A stretch of 64,000 nt of DNA. Origin: Thermoleophilum album (GTDB lineage Bacteria > Actinomycetota > Thermoleophilia > Solirubrobacterales > Thermoleophilaceae). This document shows, piece by piece, positions 53,800 through 62,856 of the stretch. How positions within the stretch are numbered: the first letter of the stretch is position 1; the number at the start of each line of letters is the position of its first letter. The stretch is from positions 248,001 through 312,000 of the forward strand of contig NZ_FNWJ01000001.1 in assembly GCF_900108055.1 (NCBI RefSeq), given 5' to 3'. The notes under the pieces were generated by a model that was not told where the DNA came from, ran no database searches, and was given only the letters and a program-made list of their open reading frames with translations. The position numbers and the translations under genes were made by a program.

Positions 53800-54756
53800 T
53801 CAGCCGAGTGGCGTAACCACCAGCAGCCGGTTGCGGGCCGAAGTCGTGAAGTTGACGTTGGTATTACCCGTTACGTATCGCAGCTCGAAGGTGTGCTGGC
53901 CTGGCGAGACCCTCAAAATCACGGGCCTCGCCTGGAACTGGTCGGTTGTGCCCGCGCAGTCCGCGTTCCCGCTCAGCGGACCAGTGAAGAACAGCTCGTA
54001 GGTGTTGGAGTTGTTGAACTGAGTTCGCATGAGTCCGCCGCCGCCACCACCGCAGTCGGGTAGCGGTGGTGGCGCGAGATTGCCGTCGATGAACAACCCA
54101 ATCGCGGCGAAGTTGTTAAAGGAGGTCGCCGATGGTCTCAGTTCGGCGCTTGCGAAAACGGCGACGAGACCTGACGCTGGCACATCGATGGTGACGCTGG
54201 GCCCGTCCTTGGCGACGAAAGCGGTCCCTCCGAAGGTCACTTCGTCGCTTTTGAACGCGGAGCGCTGGCGCGCGAAGTCGCCAGCACCCAGGCCACCCAG
54301 CGTCGCCGCGTCGATCCCTGAGCGCACCTGCGCAAGCGTCTGGCCACCCAAAGTCGCCGCGTCGATCCCCGAGCGCACCTGCGCAAGCGTCTGGCCACCC
54401 AAAGTCGCCGCGTCGATCCCCGAGCGCACCTGCGCAAGCGTCTGGCCACCCAAAGTCGCCGCGTCGATCCCCGAGCGCACCTGCGCAAGCGTGCGGCCCG
54501 CCAAGCGGCCCGCGTCGGGCACGCGACCGAGCTTGCTCTCCGCGATCTCGCGGCCGGTGAGCGTATTGCGGGCAACGTCGCGCCCACGGATCGTGCCGTT
54601 ACGAATGTCGGCGCTGGTGATCGAGTTATCGACGATCTGCTTGCCGGTGATCCGCGTCGCCGCCACCGCCCCCGAAGTGAGGGCAAGAAATAGCGCGAGG
54701 TAGGCGACCACGTTCGACCGCGCGTGAGCCGCCAACCGGCCAATGACGGAACCCAT
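53800..54756 (-). CDS. Secreted beta-rich protein with four 17-residue repeats
   Basis: 318 residues from the ATG at 54756 with AAAGGAAGGG ahead; an open frame runs another 129 codons upstream but is not coding-like. Signal (NVVAYLALFLALTSGAVAA) followed by TRITGKQIVDNSITSADIRN, GTIRGRDVARNTLTGREIAE, a pattern I know from secreted actinobacterial proteins with parallel beta-solenoid or pentapeptide-like stretches. Four exact repeats (TLAQVRSGIDAATLGGQ) follow, then a C-terminal TNF/C1q-like or jelly-roll-like domain with VPASGLVAVFASAELRP and a Cys pair. Surface function unknown. Confidence 0.8.
   Translation of the reverse strand: MGSVIGRLAAHARSNVVAYLALFLALTSGAVAATRITGKQIVDNSITSADIRNGTIRGRDVARNTLTGREIAESKLGRVPDAGRLAGRTLAQVRSGIDAATLGGQTLAQVRSGIDAATLGGQTLAQVRSGIDAATLGGQTLAQVRSGIDAATLGGLGAGDFARQRSAFKSDEVTFGGTAFVAKDGPSVTIDVPASGLVAVFASAELRPSATSFNNFAAIGLFIDGNLAPPPLPDCGGGGGGLMRTQFNNSNTYELFFTGPLSGNADCAGTTDQFQARPVILRVSPGQHTFELRYVTGNTNVNFTTSARNRLLVVTPLG
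54292..54495. repeat. Four 51-bp tandem repeats in a coding region
   Basis: Units at 54292-54342, 54343-54393, 54394-54444 and 54445-54495, starting GCCACCCA. The inner two are identical and the outer ones differ by a few bases. They encode the 17-residue repeat of the secreted protein. No spacers. Confidence 0.97.
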
Positions 54757-54960
54757 CCCTTCCTTTGCTCCTTTCCTAAGCGCTCGGCCCGCGCGCGGGT
54801 TGGCGGGCCCCGACGCCTCACTCACTAAGGGCAAAACCCGACACCAACAACCCCAGGGCACCCCAGTCTTGACCCCAGCACTGCGACCGTCTCGTTTAAT
54901 GTCACCGGCGGGAGGCTTAGTGCCGGCCCTGCACCCCTCCAACAAGCGACCGGAGAGCCC

Positions 54961-57857
54961 GTGGCAACGGCCACCGAAACGCTCGTCGAACGCGAGCGGG
55001 AGCTCGCGGCGATCGAGGCTGCACTCGGGCGGCTGGTCGGCGAGCGCCGAGGCGGGGCTGTCTGGCTGCAGGGCCCGCCCGGCATCGGCAAGACCTCGCT
55101 TATGCGGGAAGGTGAGCGGCTCGCTCGGAAAAACGGCGCGCAAGCGCTGGTCGCCACCGGCGCGGAAACCGAGACGGGCTTTCCGTTCGAGATCGCGCGT
55201 CAGGCGCTCGCGCCGCTGGCGCTAGCGCACGATCGGGCCTTCGAACGCGCGTTGACCGCTCCCGGCGGCAAGCTCGCCGCGCCGATCGTGCGGCCGGATC
55301 CGGCGGCGACCACGCCGGAGCCGGCTCACGCTGCGCTCTATGGGCTGACTTCGCTATTCGCGACGATCGCCCGCGAGCGCCCACTTGCGCTCCTGGTTGA
55401 CGACCTCCACTGGGCGGACCCGGACTCGCTGCGTTTCGTCGCCTACCTCGCGCGCCGCTGCGAACGTCTCGGGGTGCTCTTGATCGTCGCCTCGTTCGAA
55501 CCCGAACACTGGCCGCACACGCTGGCTCCGGAAAGCCGCGACCTCGAAAGCTCGTGCCAGTGTCTGCGCCTCGACGCCCTCAGCGCAGAGGGCGTGGAGC
55601 AGGTGCTTCGAGCGGCTTTCCACGAAACGCCGCCGGGCGGCTTTGCTTCCGCGCTGCACGCGCGTAGCGGCGGCAACCCGCTGTTTGTGCGGGAGCTCAT
55701 CGCAAGCCTCGAGACGGCGGGTATGAGGCCGGGAGCGCGAGCGGTTCGTTACCTCGAGCAAGCCTGCCCAGCGAGCATCGCGCGCTTTTTAGAGCGCCGT
55801 CTGGAACTGCTCTCGACGACCGCCCACAGGGTCTGCGAAGCGGCCGCCAGCCTGCCTGGGACGCCGTCGCTCGAGCTCTTATGCGAAGTCGCGGGCATCC
55901 CGCAACAGCAGCTGCGGGCCGCGCTCGACGAGCTCCAGACGGCTGGACTGGCGCGCGCCGACGGGGCGCACCTGCGCTTCGCCTACCCCCTCGTGCGCAG
56001 CGTTGTCTTGCGCTCGCTCGGCAGCGCGCGACGCGAGCAGTTGCACGCGCTCGCCGCCAAGGCTTTGAGGCTGCGTGGCGCGAGCGACACCGAGGTCGCG
56101 GCGCGGCTCCTGCACGTCGCACCGCGCAGCGACCCGCACGCACTGGAGACGCTGCTCCGCGCCGGTAGTGCGGCACTCGAACGGGGGCAGCCGCGCGCGC
56201 CGCAGCGTTCTTCGAGCGCGCGTTGGCGGAAGTCGACGACGATTCGCTGCGCTGCGAGCTCCTGCTGCTACTCGGGCGCTCGGAACTAGCAGTCGGCCGC
56301 GCTAGCTCGATCGAGCGCTTCCGAAGCGCCGCTCGCGCACGCGAGCCCGCGGTCGCAGTGTCCGCTGCTCGAGCCCTTGGGCGCACTTTGGCAATGGCCG
56401 GGTCGCGCGATCCCGCGGCACCACTCCGTGAGACGCTCGCCCGCTTTGCAGAGATCGACCCCGAGCTCGATCTCGAAGCGCGCACCGAGATGGCTGCGCT
56501 CGCGCGCGCCTGCCTATCGACGGTCGACGAGGGTCGAGCGCTGATTGTCGAGCTCGCGCGGCGACGTCCGGGAACACGAACGCTGGCCGGCCGCTGGGCG
56601 CTGGCCGTGATCTCCTGTGACCGAGCACTCAGCGGCGAGAGCTCGCGCAGCGTCGCGGCCCTCGCCGAGCGTGCCCTGGCCTGCGGTGCCCGGGAACTGA
56701 TCGGAGAACTATCGCTTGGCTACCTCGCGGCGTCGGCGCTGATCTTCGCCGACCGCCTGGACGCGGCCGCACTAGCACTGCGACGGATCACGGACGCGGC
56801 GTCGCGCACCGGTGCGGAGATGACCGAGCTGTTGGCGACCGGGCTCGGCGCCGTCGTCGCCCACCGGCGTGGGTTCAGCGCGACGGCGGGGATACTCGCG
56901 CGGGAGGTCCGCACTCGCGCTGTGGAGGGCGGCTGGGGGGCACGACAGTGGGTGCCGGTAGAAGTGATCGCGGCAGCACTCCTCGAAGCGAACGAGCTCG
57001 ACCGTGCCGAGACCCTGCTCACGGCGAGACTCGCCGAGGTCGATCCCGACGACGGCTGGGCGCCGGCAGCCGCTCGCTTCGAGCTTGGTCGCCTAGCGCT
57101 CGCCCGCGGCGACGCGCGACGTGCCGCCGACCAGCTTGCCACCACCGGCGAGCATCTCGAAGCCTGGCGCGCCCCGTCCCCCGGTGCGATTCAGTGGCGA
57201 CCGTACCGAGCGCTCGCCGAGGCGGCGCTGGCGAGGGACCGCGTCGCGAACGAGCTGATCGCGGAGGATTTGGCACGCGCCGAGCACGCCGAGCTGCCGC
57301 GCTGCCGAGGGATCGCGCTGCGTGTGGCAGCGCAGCTCGACCGCGACCCCCATGGCCCGAGCGCCTGTCAAAAAATGGAAGAGGCGACGGAACTACTCGC
57401 GCGGGCCGGTGCCGAGCTGGAGCTTGCCAAAACCGAGCTCCAGCTCGGCAGCGCGCTCGCTGCACGAGGCTACACCGCCGATGCTCGCGCGCGACTGAGG
57501 TCGGCAGCGGCGCGCGCCCGCCGCTGCCGCTCACGGCGGCTGCTCGAAGCCACGCGCGCGCGTTTGGCAACAATCGGCGCACGCCTGCCGCCCGAGGCGG
57601 CAGCCTCCGACAGCCTCACCGAACGGGAGCTCCGCGTCGCCCGGCTCGCCGCCGCCGGACGCACCAACCGCGAGATCGCCGACCAGCTGATCGTGACCGT
57701 GAAGACGGTCGAATACCACCTCACCAACGCTTACCGCAAGCTCGGTATCCGGCAGCGCGGCGAGCTCGCTCAGGCGCTCGAACGAATCGAGCCGTGGTCG
57801 CGCCGCACCGACCGCGAGCGCCGCGATCTGTTTGAGCTCGAGCGCCGCGATCTGTGA
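54961..57857 (+). pseudogene. LuxR-family regulator with AAA ATPase and TPR-like region, frameshifted
   Basis: The N-terminal frame has a STAND-type ATPase: LVERERELAAIEAALG, Walker A LQGPPGIGKTSLMREGE, Walker B LLVDDLHWADPDSLRFVAYL, and SGGNPLFVRELIASLE. The second frame holds the helical TPR-like part and the HTH: LTERELRVARLAAAGRTNRE, IADQLIVTVKTVEYHLTNAY, RKLGIRQRGEL. The G5 run at 56183-56187 appears one G short: with G6 the reading continues ERGAAARAAAFFERALAEVD, into the second frame. So it is one ~965-residue regulator. The final 24 bp are tandemly repeated. Mutation or sequence error undecided. Confidence 0.85.
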
Positions 57858-59935
57858 TTGCCGCGCGAACGCGGCTTCGCGCGGCGCTTGACTGAACCTG
57901 CGCTACCTGACATGGGGGTCACAACGCTCGGACCAGCCGGCACCGATACGGTCCGTGACTCGCCGCTCCCGCACCTTCGACCGACAAATGCGATCACGGC
58001 CGGTCCATCGGAGTCGACCCGCACTCGGGCCTTGCAGGAGAGCCGAGCGCGGGCTAAATCGATCGCTAAAGAGGCGATGTTCCGCAGCTTCAAATCGAGT
58101 CGGTCGCGAGGCACGAAGCGCGGCGCTTCGCCCCAAGTCTGGAACTGGCGGGTGTAGGGAAGCGCTGGGATCGCTCCCCCGGTCAGGACGCCGGCGCCGG
58201 CCTGCACGCCCGAGGGTGGCGGATCGCTGACCACCCGCCGCGCACCAAGGTAGTCGGCGGCGGGGGTCACCGAATCGTTGATCGCGAGCGTCAGGTGCTC
58301 GGCGATCGGAAACAGGTCGAGCTCGTAGCGGTAACCGAGACCGAACATAGTGCGCGCATCGGTGAGGTAGTAGTCGGGCCTTACGAACTCGTCGACGACC
58401 GCGTTCCACTGGATCACCGGCACCCACCGCAACGATGCGGCACGCCCGGGCTGCAGGTTCGCACCGACCTCGACAAACGCTCCCGCGAAGAGATCCGGGA
58501 ACTGCTGCGCGAGCTGGTAGGTGCCGCCCGCGCCCATCGAGTAGCCGGCGACGACCGTGAGCGACGGGTCGAGCTGGTAGTGGCGGGCGACGTCGGCCCA
58601 AGCCTCGAACACGTCAGCCAAAGCCGCGTCGCGGTAGGCGCCGTCCGGTCCCCGAGCGAGCGGCGTGAGCACGACCGAGGTCGTGCCGCTGCGTTGCGCA
58701 AGCTGGGCCTGCGTACGCGACTCGGAGAACTGATTGTGGTTGGCAGAGTGGGCGTGCAGCAGGAGCACGAGCCCGTAGGGGCCTGAAGAAGCCTTCGGCA
58801 CGTAGAGGTTGTAGGGCTGTAGTTGCCCTTGGTACTGGCCCGGACAGTCGCGCGGGATGTTGTCGCAGTTGACCGAGAGGTCGACACCCTGGCCCGCCCC
58901 GGTGGTGAAGTGACTGGCGAAGATGCGGTTGAGCGAGCCGTAGCGCTGCACGTCCGACTCGTCGTTGACCCGCCGCTCGAGCTTCCCGAAATCGATCTCG
59001 CGCGTGAAGGGCGTCATGTTGCCCTTGGCAAGTTCCGCCGCCTGCAGCTGGTCGCGCCAGGCGGTGCTCGAACAGCACGTGGCGGGCTCGCGGCGGAACG
59101 CGACGTTGAAGAAGGCGGTCGGCTGCGCCAAGCCTGCCGCCCCATCCGGATGCTCGGCGTCACGTACCGCTTGCGGCACCAGGTAGCGCTGCGCTCGACG
59201 GTCCCAGAGGCCCACTCCAACTGCCACCAGCCCCCTGCCGGCGCCCGGGTCCCACACGCTTCGCGGTACACGAACTTCGAGCTGACTGCGGGCGCTGTCG
59301 ACCGAAGAGCTGATCGCGCTTGTGCGGGTGGTCCGCCCCGCCGCGTCGGTGAGGTACGCGGTCGACCCGTTGACGGTTACGAACACATCGGCCGGGCCGC
59401 TCGCGTTGGCACCCAGCGGGTAGGGCCGCGTTGCGCTACCTGGCCGACCGAGCGCCAACGTCACGCCGACCAGTGCGGGGTCGGTCATCGTGTTCAGCGT
59501 CACGCGGAAGGCCACCGCTTCCGCCAAGGGCTTGACGCGAACCTCCACTAAGTCGGCAACGTTTCGCCGGTACTGCGGTGCCGAGGGGTACGTGTAGGTG
59601 CCCTGGGGAGGCGCGGTTTGGGTCGGTTGGGGTTCCGAGTAATCACGGAACTGGCCCTTGGCACCGTTGTCATCGAACAGATAGTCCTGGTACAGGTACT
59701 CGCCGTCGCGGTAAGCCGAAGATCCCGAGACGAGGATCGGCGGCGCCCGCCAGATGCCGGTGTTTGTGAGCTGGGGCGCGACCGCCGGGGGCCAGCGCAA
59801 GAGGTCGGGGCCGGCGGTGCGTGGTAAACCACTCGGTGCGGCCTCGGCGACCGCTGCACCCAACAGCCCCGCCACCGCGCCGACCAGCGGCACCAACCGC
59901 AAAAACGCACTAAACGTCCTACGGCGGCCGTTCAT
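57770..59935 (-). CDS. Secreted alpha/beta-hydrolase, PHB-depolymerase/esterase-like
   Basis: 721 residues from the ATG at 59935 with AGGGAGCGC ahead; an upstream ATG-like start at 59968 overlaps the previous gene. Export signal (LRLVPLVGAVAGLLGAAVAE). The middle has a beta-rich N-domain. The hydrolase part has GLVLLLHAHSANHNQFSESR, the nucleophile GYSMGAGGTYQLAQQFPDLF (Ser ~465), acid QWNAVVDEFVRPD and FPIAEHLTLAIND (His). The last ~45 residues (KRRAKPRSRGNHRSRRSSS) are Arg/Ser-rich and are read from the antisense of the LuxR HTH, overlapping it by 88 bases. This tail may be an artefact of a missing stop. The gene follows the GH79 remnant by 8 bases. Confidence 0.8.
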   Translation of the reverse strand: MNGRRRTFSAFLRLVPLVGAVAGLLGAAVAEAAPSGLPRTAGPDLLRWPPAVAPQLTNTGIWRAPPILVSGSSAYRDGEYLYQDYLFDDNGAKGQFRDYSEPQPTQTAPPQGTYTYPSAPQYRRNVADLVEVRVKPLAEAVAFRVTLNTMTDPALVGVTLALGRPGSATRPYPLGANASGPADVFVTVNGSTAYLTDAAGRTTRTSAISSSVDSARSQLEVRVPRSVWDPGAGRGLVAVGVGLWDRRAQRYLVPQAVRDAEHPDGAAGLAQPTAFFNVAFRREPATCCSSTAWRDQLQAAELAKGNMTPFTREIDFGKLERRVNDESDVQRYGSLNRIFASHFTTGAGQGVDLSVNCDNIPRDCPGQYQGQLQPYNLYVPKASSGPYGLVLLLHAHSANHNQFSESRTQAQLAQRSGTTSVVLTPLARGPDGAYRDAALADVFEAWADVARHYQLDPSLTVVAGYSMGAGGTYQLAQQFPDLFAGAFVEVGANLQPGRAASLRWVPVIQWNAVVDEFVRPDYYLTDARTMFGLGYRYELDLFPIAEHLTLAINDSVTPAADYLGARRVVSDPPPSGVQAGAGVLTGGAIPALPYTRQFQTWGEAPRFVPRDRLDLKLRNIASLAIDLARARLSCKARVRVDSDGPAVIAFVGRRCGSGESRTVSVPAGPSVVTPMSGSAGSVKRRAKPRSRGNHRSRRSSSNRSRRSRSVRRDHGSIRSSA
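57815..57855. repeat. 24-bp-period direct repeat at the LuxR gene end
   Basis: CGAGCGCCGCGATCTGT at 57815-57831 and 57839-57855. The second copy ends at the LuxR stop region. Confidence 0.85.
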
Positions 59936-59943
59936 GCGCTCCC

Positions 59944-60803
59944 TCACCGGCCGGGCGCCGCCGCGCACGCTGCGGCTTTCGCAGGTTGGACGATGAAGGC
60001 GTAGGACGCCGGCGGCAGCGAAACCGCCGCGCGGCGCACCGCTACCGGTCGCAGCACTGGCACCACACCGTCGGGTGCCGCCAATTCGCGACCGTTGAGC
60101 AGCACGCTACGCGACTGGAGGTTGGGAGCGGTGACCAGGTACAGCTGTGCCCGCCGCGCGCCCCGGCCGCGCAGACGCACCACGCGCCGCTCGGTGCGCG
60201 AGAGGTTGAGCGCGAGAGCGTGACGCTGCCCGCGCGATCCGGCGTGCAGCTCGCGAACAACCGCAAATCGGGCGCGCCCCCGGCGGCAGCTGGCGCGAGC
60301 TGCTCGGTCCCCATTAAGCGGCGCCAGAGCAGCGCCGCCCAGTAGTCCGGATTAGGCCGCAAGGTGCCTTGCTCGAGTAGCCCGTAAGTGCCGCCCTCGA
60401 GCGCTTGGCGGACCAGAACCCTGACGCCGCGGCGAGCGAGCTGTCCGAGCTGGTTGAGGAAGAAGAAGGTCGCGGCGTGGCGGTCGGAGTAGCCGACTTG
60501 GCCGCCGCAAGCGGCCGATCCGGTTTCACCGAGCCAGATCGGCGCGCCCGGGTTGTAGCGATCCCGCAGCGCGGTCATGTAGTCGAGGTTCTCCAGTTGG
60601 CGGTCGAGCCACTGCGGGTCGAGCGTGTCGGCGGGCACCTGTGGCTCGTACGGGCAGCGGTCGGAGAAGGCGGGGTAGAAGTGGTAGTTGACGGCGCCGT
60701 AGATGCCGGGCACCAGCGGCATCGTGTCGCGCGCCTCGGGGCCCAGGATCAGGCGCACGGCGTCGGCGGTCGGCCCCGGGTCGGGGAGACCTCTCCACTC
60801 CAA
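59944..60803 (-). pseudogene. Glycoside hydrolase family 79-like gene, 5' truncated and frameshifted
   Basis: The remaining sequence shows a GH79 (heparanase/beta-glucuronidase-like) C-terminal half: YGAVNYHFYPAFSDRCPYEP, nucleophile Glu in APIWLGETGSAACGG, then FFFLNQLGQLARRGVRVLVR, GGTYGLLEQGTLRPNPDYWA, LLWRRLMG. The N-terminal half with the acid/base Glu is not upstream; the frame fades near 60803 and the integrase segment begins 125 bases beyond. Downstream the frame shifts at a C5 run (60277-60281): with one more C, the protein continues as RARFAVVRELHAGSRGQRHA into ALALNLSRTERRVVRLRGRG. It ends 8 bases before the depolymerase-like start, as an operon partner. Confidence 0.8.
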
Positions 60804-60874
60804 TATAGGTCGGCAGAGAATCAGCTTGTTTGCGGGTCTTCTTCGAGTTCGGTCGAGTTGGGTCAGGCTGTTCG

Positions 60875-60899
60875 GGGAGAAAATCCGGGAGAAAAAACC
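60875..60899. repeat. Tandem GGGAGAAAA direct repeats before the integrase
   Basis: GGGAGAAAATCC (60875-60886) and GGGAGAAAAAACC (60887-60899) lie 30 bases upstream of the integrase ATG. Could be integrase arm-type sites, or plain promoter sequence. Confidence 0.45.
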
Positions 60900-60928
60900 G
60901 TCCGCCCGACGCGCTAGCGTTTGCGGTC

Positions 60929-62110
60929 ATGCCGACCCTCGACCCGACCTTCGCCCGCTCGGTCTCCGGCCACGTCAAGCTGCGTCGCGGCAAGCGCCGC
61001 AGCACCTGGTACGCCAAGTGGCGCGACGCCCAGGGCGCCCAGTTCGAGCGCCGCCTGGGCCTCGACTGGGACCAGAAGGGCCCGCCGCCTCCCGGCTACC
61101 TGCGCGAGAAGGACGCCAAGGCGGCGCTGGGCCTGATCCTCGCCGACGCGCGCCGCGGCGCTGTCGAGCAGGTCCGGACGGGCGTGACCTTCCAGCTCGC
61201 CGCCGAGGAGTGGCTGGCCTGGGGCATCCGCGACCGCGACTGGAAGCCCTCGACGCTCTCCGACAACCGCTCGGTCGTCAACGCGCACCTGCTGCCATCG
61301 TTTGGGCCCAAGCGGATCGAAAGGATCACGGCGAGCGACATCGAGCAGTGGCGCGACGAACTCGTCGACGAACGCGGCGTGAGCCGGCGCACCGCCAACA
61401 AGTGCCTGGTCGTCCTCGGCGCGATCCTCGAGCGCGCGACCAAGACCCACGGGCTGGTCAAGAACCCCGCGCGCGAGGTGGCCAAGCTGCGCGAGCGCTA
61501 CGACCCCAACCAGTACGACTTCTTCTCGCCCGACGAGGTGCAGGCGCTCGCCGACGCCGCCGCGTCGCCGCAGGACCGCGCGGTCTTCCTGACCGCGGCG
61601 TTCACCGGGCTGCGGATGGGCGAGCTGATCGCGCTGCGCTGGGGCGACGTGGACTTCGACACCGAGGCCCTGCACGTCTACGGCTCCTACTCGCTCGGCA
61701 CGCTGACCGCGCCGAAGTCGGGCCTCACGCGCACGGTGCCGATGGCCGAGCAGGTGCGCGACGAACTGGACGGCCAGCGGCGGCGCGTTCCGCACGATCG
61801 CGCCGACCTCGTGTTCCCCGGCGAGCGCGGCGAGTACCTCGACGGCTCCGCGCTGCGGCGCCGCTACAAGAAGGCCCTCGAGCGCGCCGAGCTGCGGCCG
61901 CTGCGCTTCCACGACCTGCGCCACACCTTCGGCTCGATCGCCATCAACCAGGCCACCATCGTCCAGGTCCAGGCGTGGATGGGCCACGCCGACATCGACA
62001 CGACGATGAAGTACATGCACCACCGCAGCCGCGCCGGCGACGCGCGGCTGCTCTCGGCGGCGTTCCGCGCCAAGAAGCGCAAGGCCGCGAAGAAGGCGGC
62101 GCCGGCGTAG
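60929..62110 (+). CDS. Tyrosine-type site-specific integrase
   Basis: 393 residues from the ATG at 60929; an upstream start at 60830 adds a low-quality extension. N-terminal AP2-like DNA-binding part (GHVKLRRGKRRSTWYAKWRD), core-binding SAM-like domain (ITASDIEQWRDELVDERGVS, RRTANKCLVVLGAILERATK), and catalytic residues TGLRMGELIALRWGDVDF (Arg), LRFHDLRHTFGSIAINQ (HxxRH), and MGHADIDTTMKYMHH (His, then Tyr nucleophile). Full R-H-R-H-Y set. It is typical of integrative elements or phages of actinobacteria. It marks the start of a foreign-looking segment, 125 bases from the truncated GH79 gene. Confidence 0.93.
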   Translation: MPTLDPTFARSVSGHVKLRRGKRRSTWYAKWRDAQGAQFERRLGLDWDQKGPPPPGYLREKDAKAALGLILADARRGAVEQVRTGVTFQLAAEEWLAWGIRDRDWKPSTLSDNRSVVNAHLLPSFGPKRIERITASDIEQWRDELVDERGVSRRTANKCLVVLGAILERATKTHGLVKNPAREVAKLRERYDPNQYDFFSPDEVQALADAAASPQDRAVFLTAAFTGLRMGELIALRWGDVDFDTEALHVYGSYSLGTLTAPKSGLTRTVPMAEQVRDELDGQRRRVPHDRADLVFPGERGEYLDGSALRRRYKKALERAELRPLRFHDLRHTFGSIAINQATIVQVQAWMGHADIDTTMKYMHHRSRAGDARLLSAAFRAKKRKAAKKAAPA

Positions 62111-62130
62111 CGCGGCGGTTCACCGTCGCT

Positions 62131-62148
62131 TGTAGCTCATGTGCTACA
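62131..62148 (+). promoter_or_regulatory. Palindromic operator/promoter of the toxin-antitoxin pair
   Basis: TGTAGC-TCATGT-GCTACA, a 6-bp inverted repeat. TACAGT at 62145-62150 fits a -10 box, and seven bases after it is the GTG (62157), so the mRNA may be leaderless. A clear -35 was not found. Confidence 0.65.
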
Positions 62149-62156
62149 GTGCGCTC

Positions 62157-62399
62157 GTGTCGGACGAGGTCTCCGTCCGTGAGCTGCGCAACCGGACCGC
62201 CGAGGTGCTTCGCCGCGTCGAGTCGGGCGAGCGGCTGCGCGTCACGGTCGACCGGCGACCGGTGGCCGAGCTGGTCCCGCTCGCCTCGCGCACGGTGTGG
62301 GTGCCGCGCCGGCGCGCGATCGACGCGCTCGTGCAGGCCGACCCGGCGCTGCGCGACGAGCTCGCCGAGGCTCTGCCGGACACCGTCGCCGAGCTGTGA
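62157..62399 (+). CDS. Phd/YefM-type antitoxin (VapB-like role)
   Basis: 80 residues from a GTG at 62157. An ATG 18 bases upstream (62139) lies inside the palindromic operator, so the GTG is preferred. N-terminal VSVRELRNRTAEVLRRVESG, ERLRVTVDRRPVAELVPLA is the Phd/YefM DNA-binding fold. C-terminal RRAIDALVQADPALRDEL is the toxin-binding tail. It should bind the palindrome and neutralise the VapC toxin, whose gene overlaps by 4 bases (GTGA). Confidence 0.9.
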   Translation: MSDEVSVRELRNRTAEVLRRVESGERLRVTVDRRPVAELVPLASRTVWVPRRRAIDALVQADPALRDELAEALPDTVAEL

Positions 62400-62779
62400 G
62401 GGGCCTGCTCGACACGTCGGTGTTCATCGCCGGCGAACAGGGCCGCGCGCTGGCCGCCGAGCGACTGCCCGACGAGGCGGCGATCTCCGTCGTCACACTG
62501 GCCGAGCTCGAGCTCGGAGTCCACATGGCCGCAGATGAAAGCGTGCGCGCCGGCCGGATCCGCACCCTGCGTGCCGTGCAGACCACCTACGTCGCGCTGC
62601 CCGTCGACGGCGACGTCGCGTCGGCGTTCGCCGCGCTCGTCGCCGCGGCGCGACGCGCAGGGCGACGCGCGAAGGTCCAGGACGCCTGGATCGCCGCGAC
62701 CGCGCGAGCGCACGACGTGCCCGTCTACACGCAGGACGACGACTTCGATGCGCTGGCCGTCGACGTCGTTCGCGTCTGA
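62396..62779 (+). CDS. vapC: PIN-domain toxin VapC
   Basis: 127 residues from the GTG that overlaps the antitoxin stop. PIN acidic residues are all there: GLLDTSVFIAGEQG (Asp), VVTLAELELGVHMA (Glu), RRAKVQDAWIAATARAHDV (Asp) and VYTQDDDFDALAV (Asp). It is an RNase that cleaves tRNA or rRNA when the antitoxin is degraded. Located in the segment carrying the integrase, as is common for mobile elements. Confidence 0.92.
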   Translation: MRGLLDTSVFIAGEQGRALAAERLPDEAAISVVTLAELELGVHMAADESVRAGRIRTLRAVQTTYVALPVDGDVASAFAALVAAARRAGRRAKVQDAWIAATARAHDVPVYTQDDDFDALAVDVVRV

Positions 62780-62856
62780 GCAGCGAGCGCGCGATCGGCC
62801 ATACGATCGTCGACGATCGGCCGCACGGCGCACGCCAATCTCACCCAGCCCGACGA

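Noticed and set aside
54292-54495. CRISPR-like array
   Set aside because: The repeats are 51 bp with no spacers and stay in frame inside a secreted protein. The 21-bp repeats at 20375 are coding in the same way.
60781-60880. TCGGGGAGA at 60781-60789 and 60872-60880 as an attachment-site pair
   Set aside because: Nine bases repeated 90 bases apart in GC-rich DNA is expected by chance, and no element would fit between the copies.
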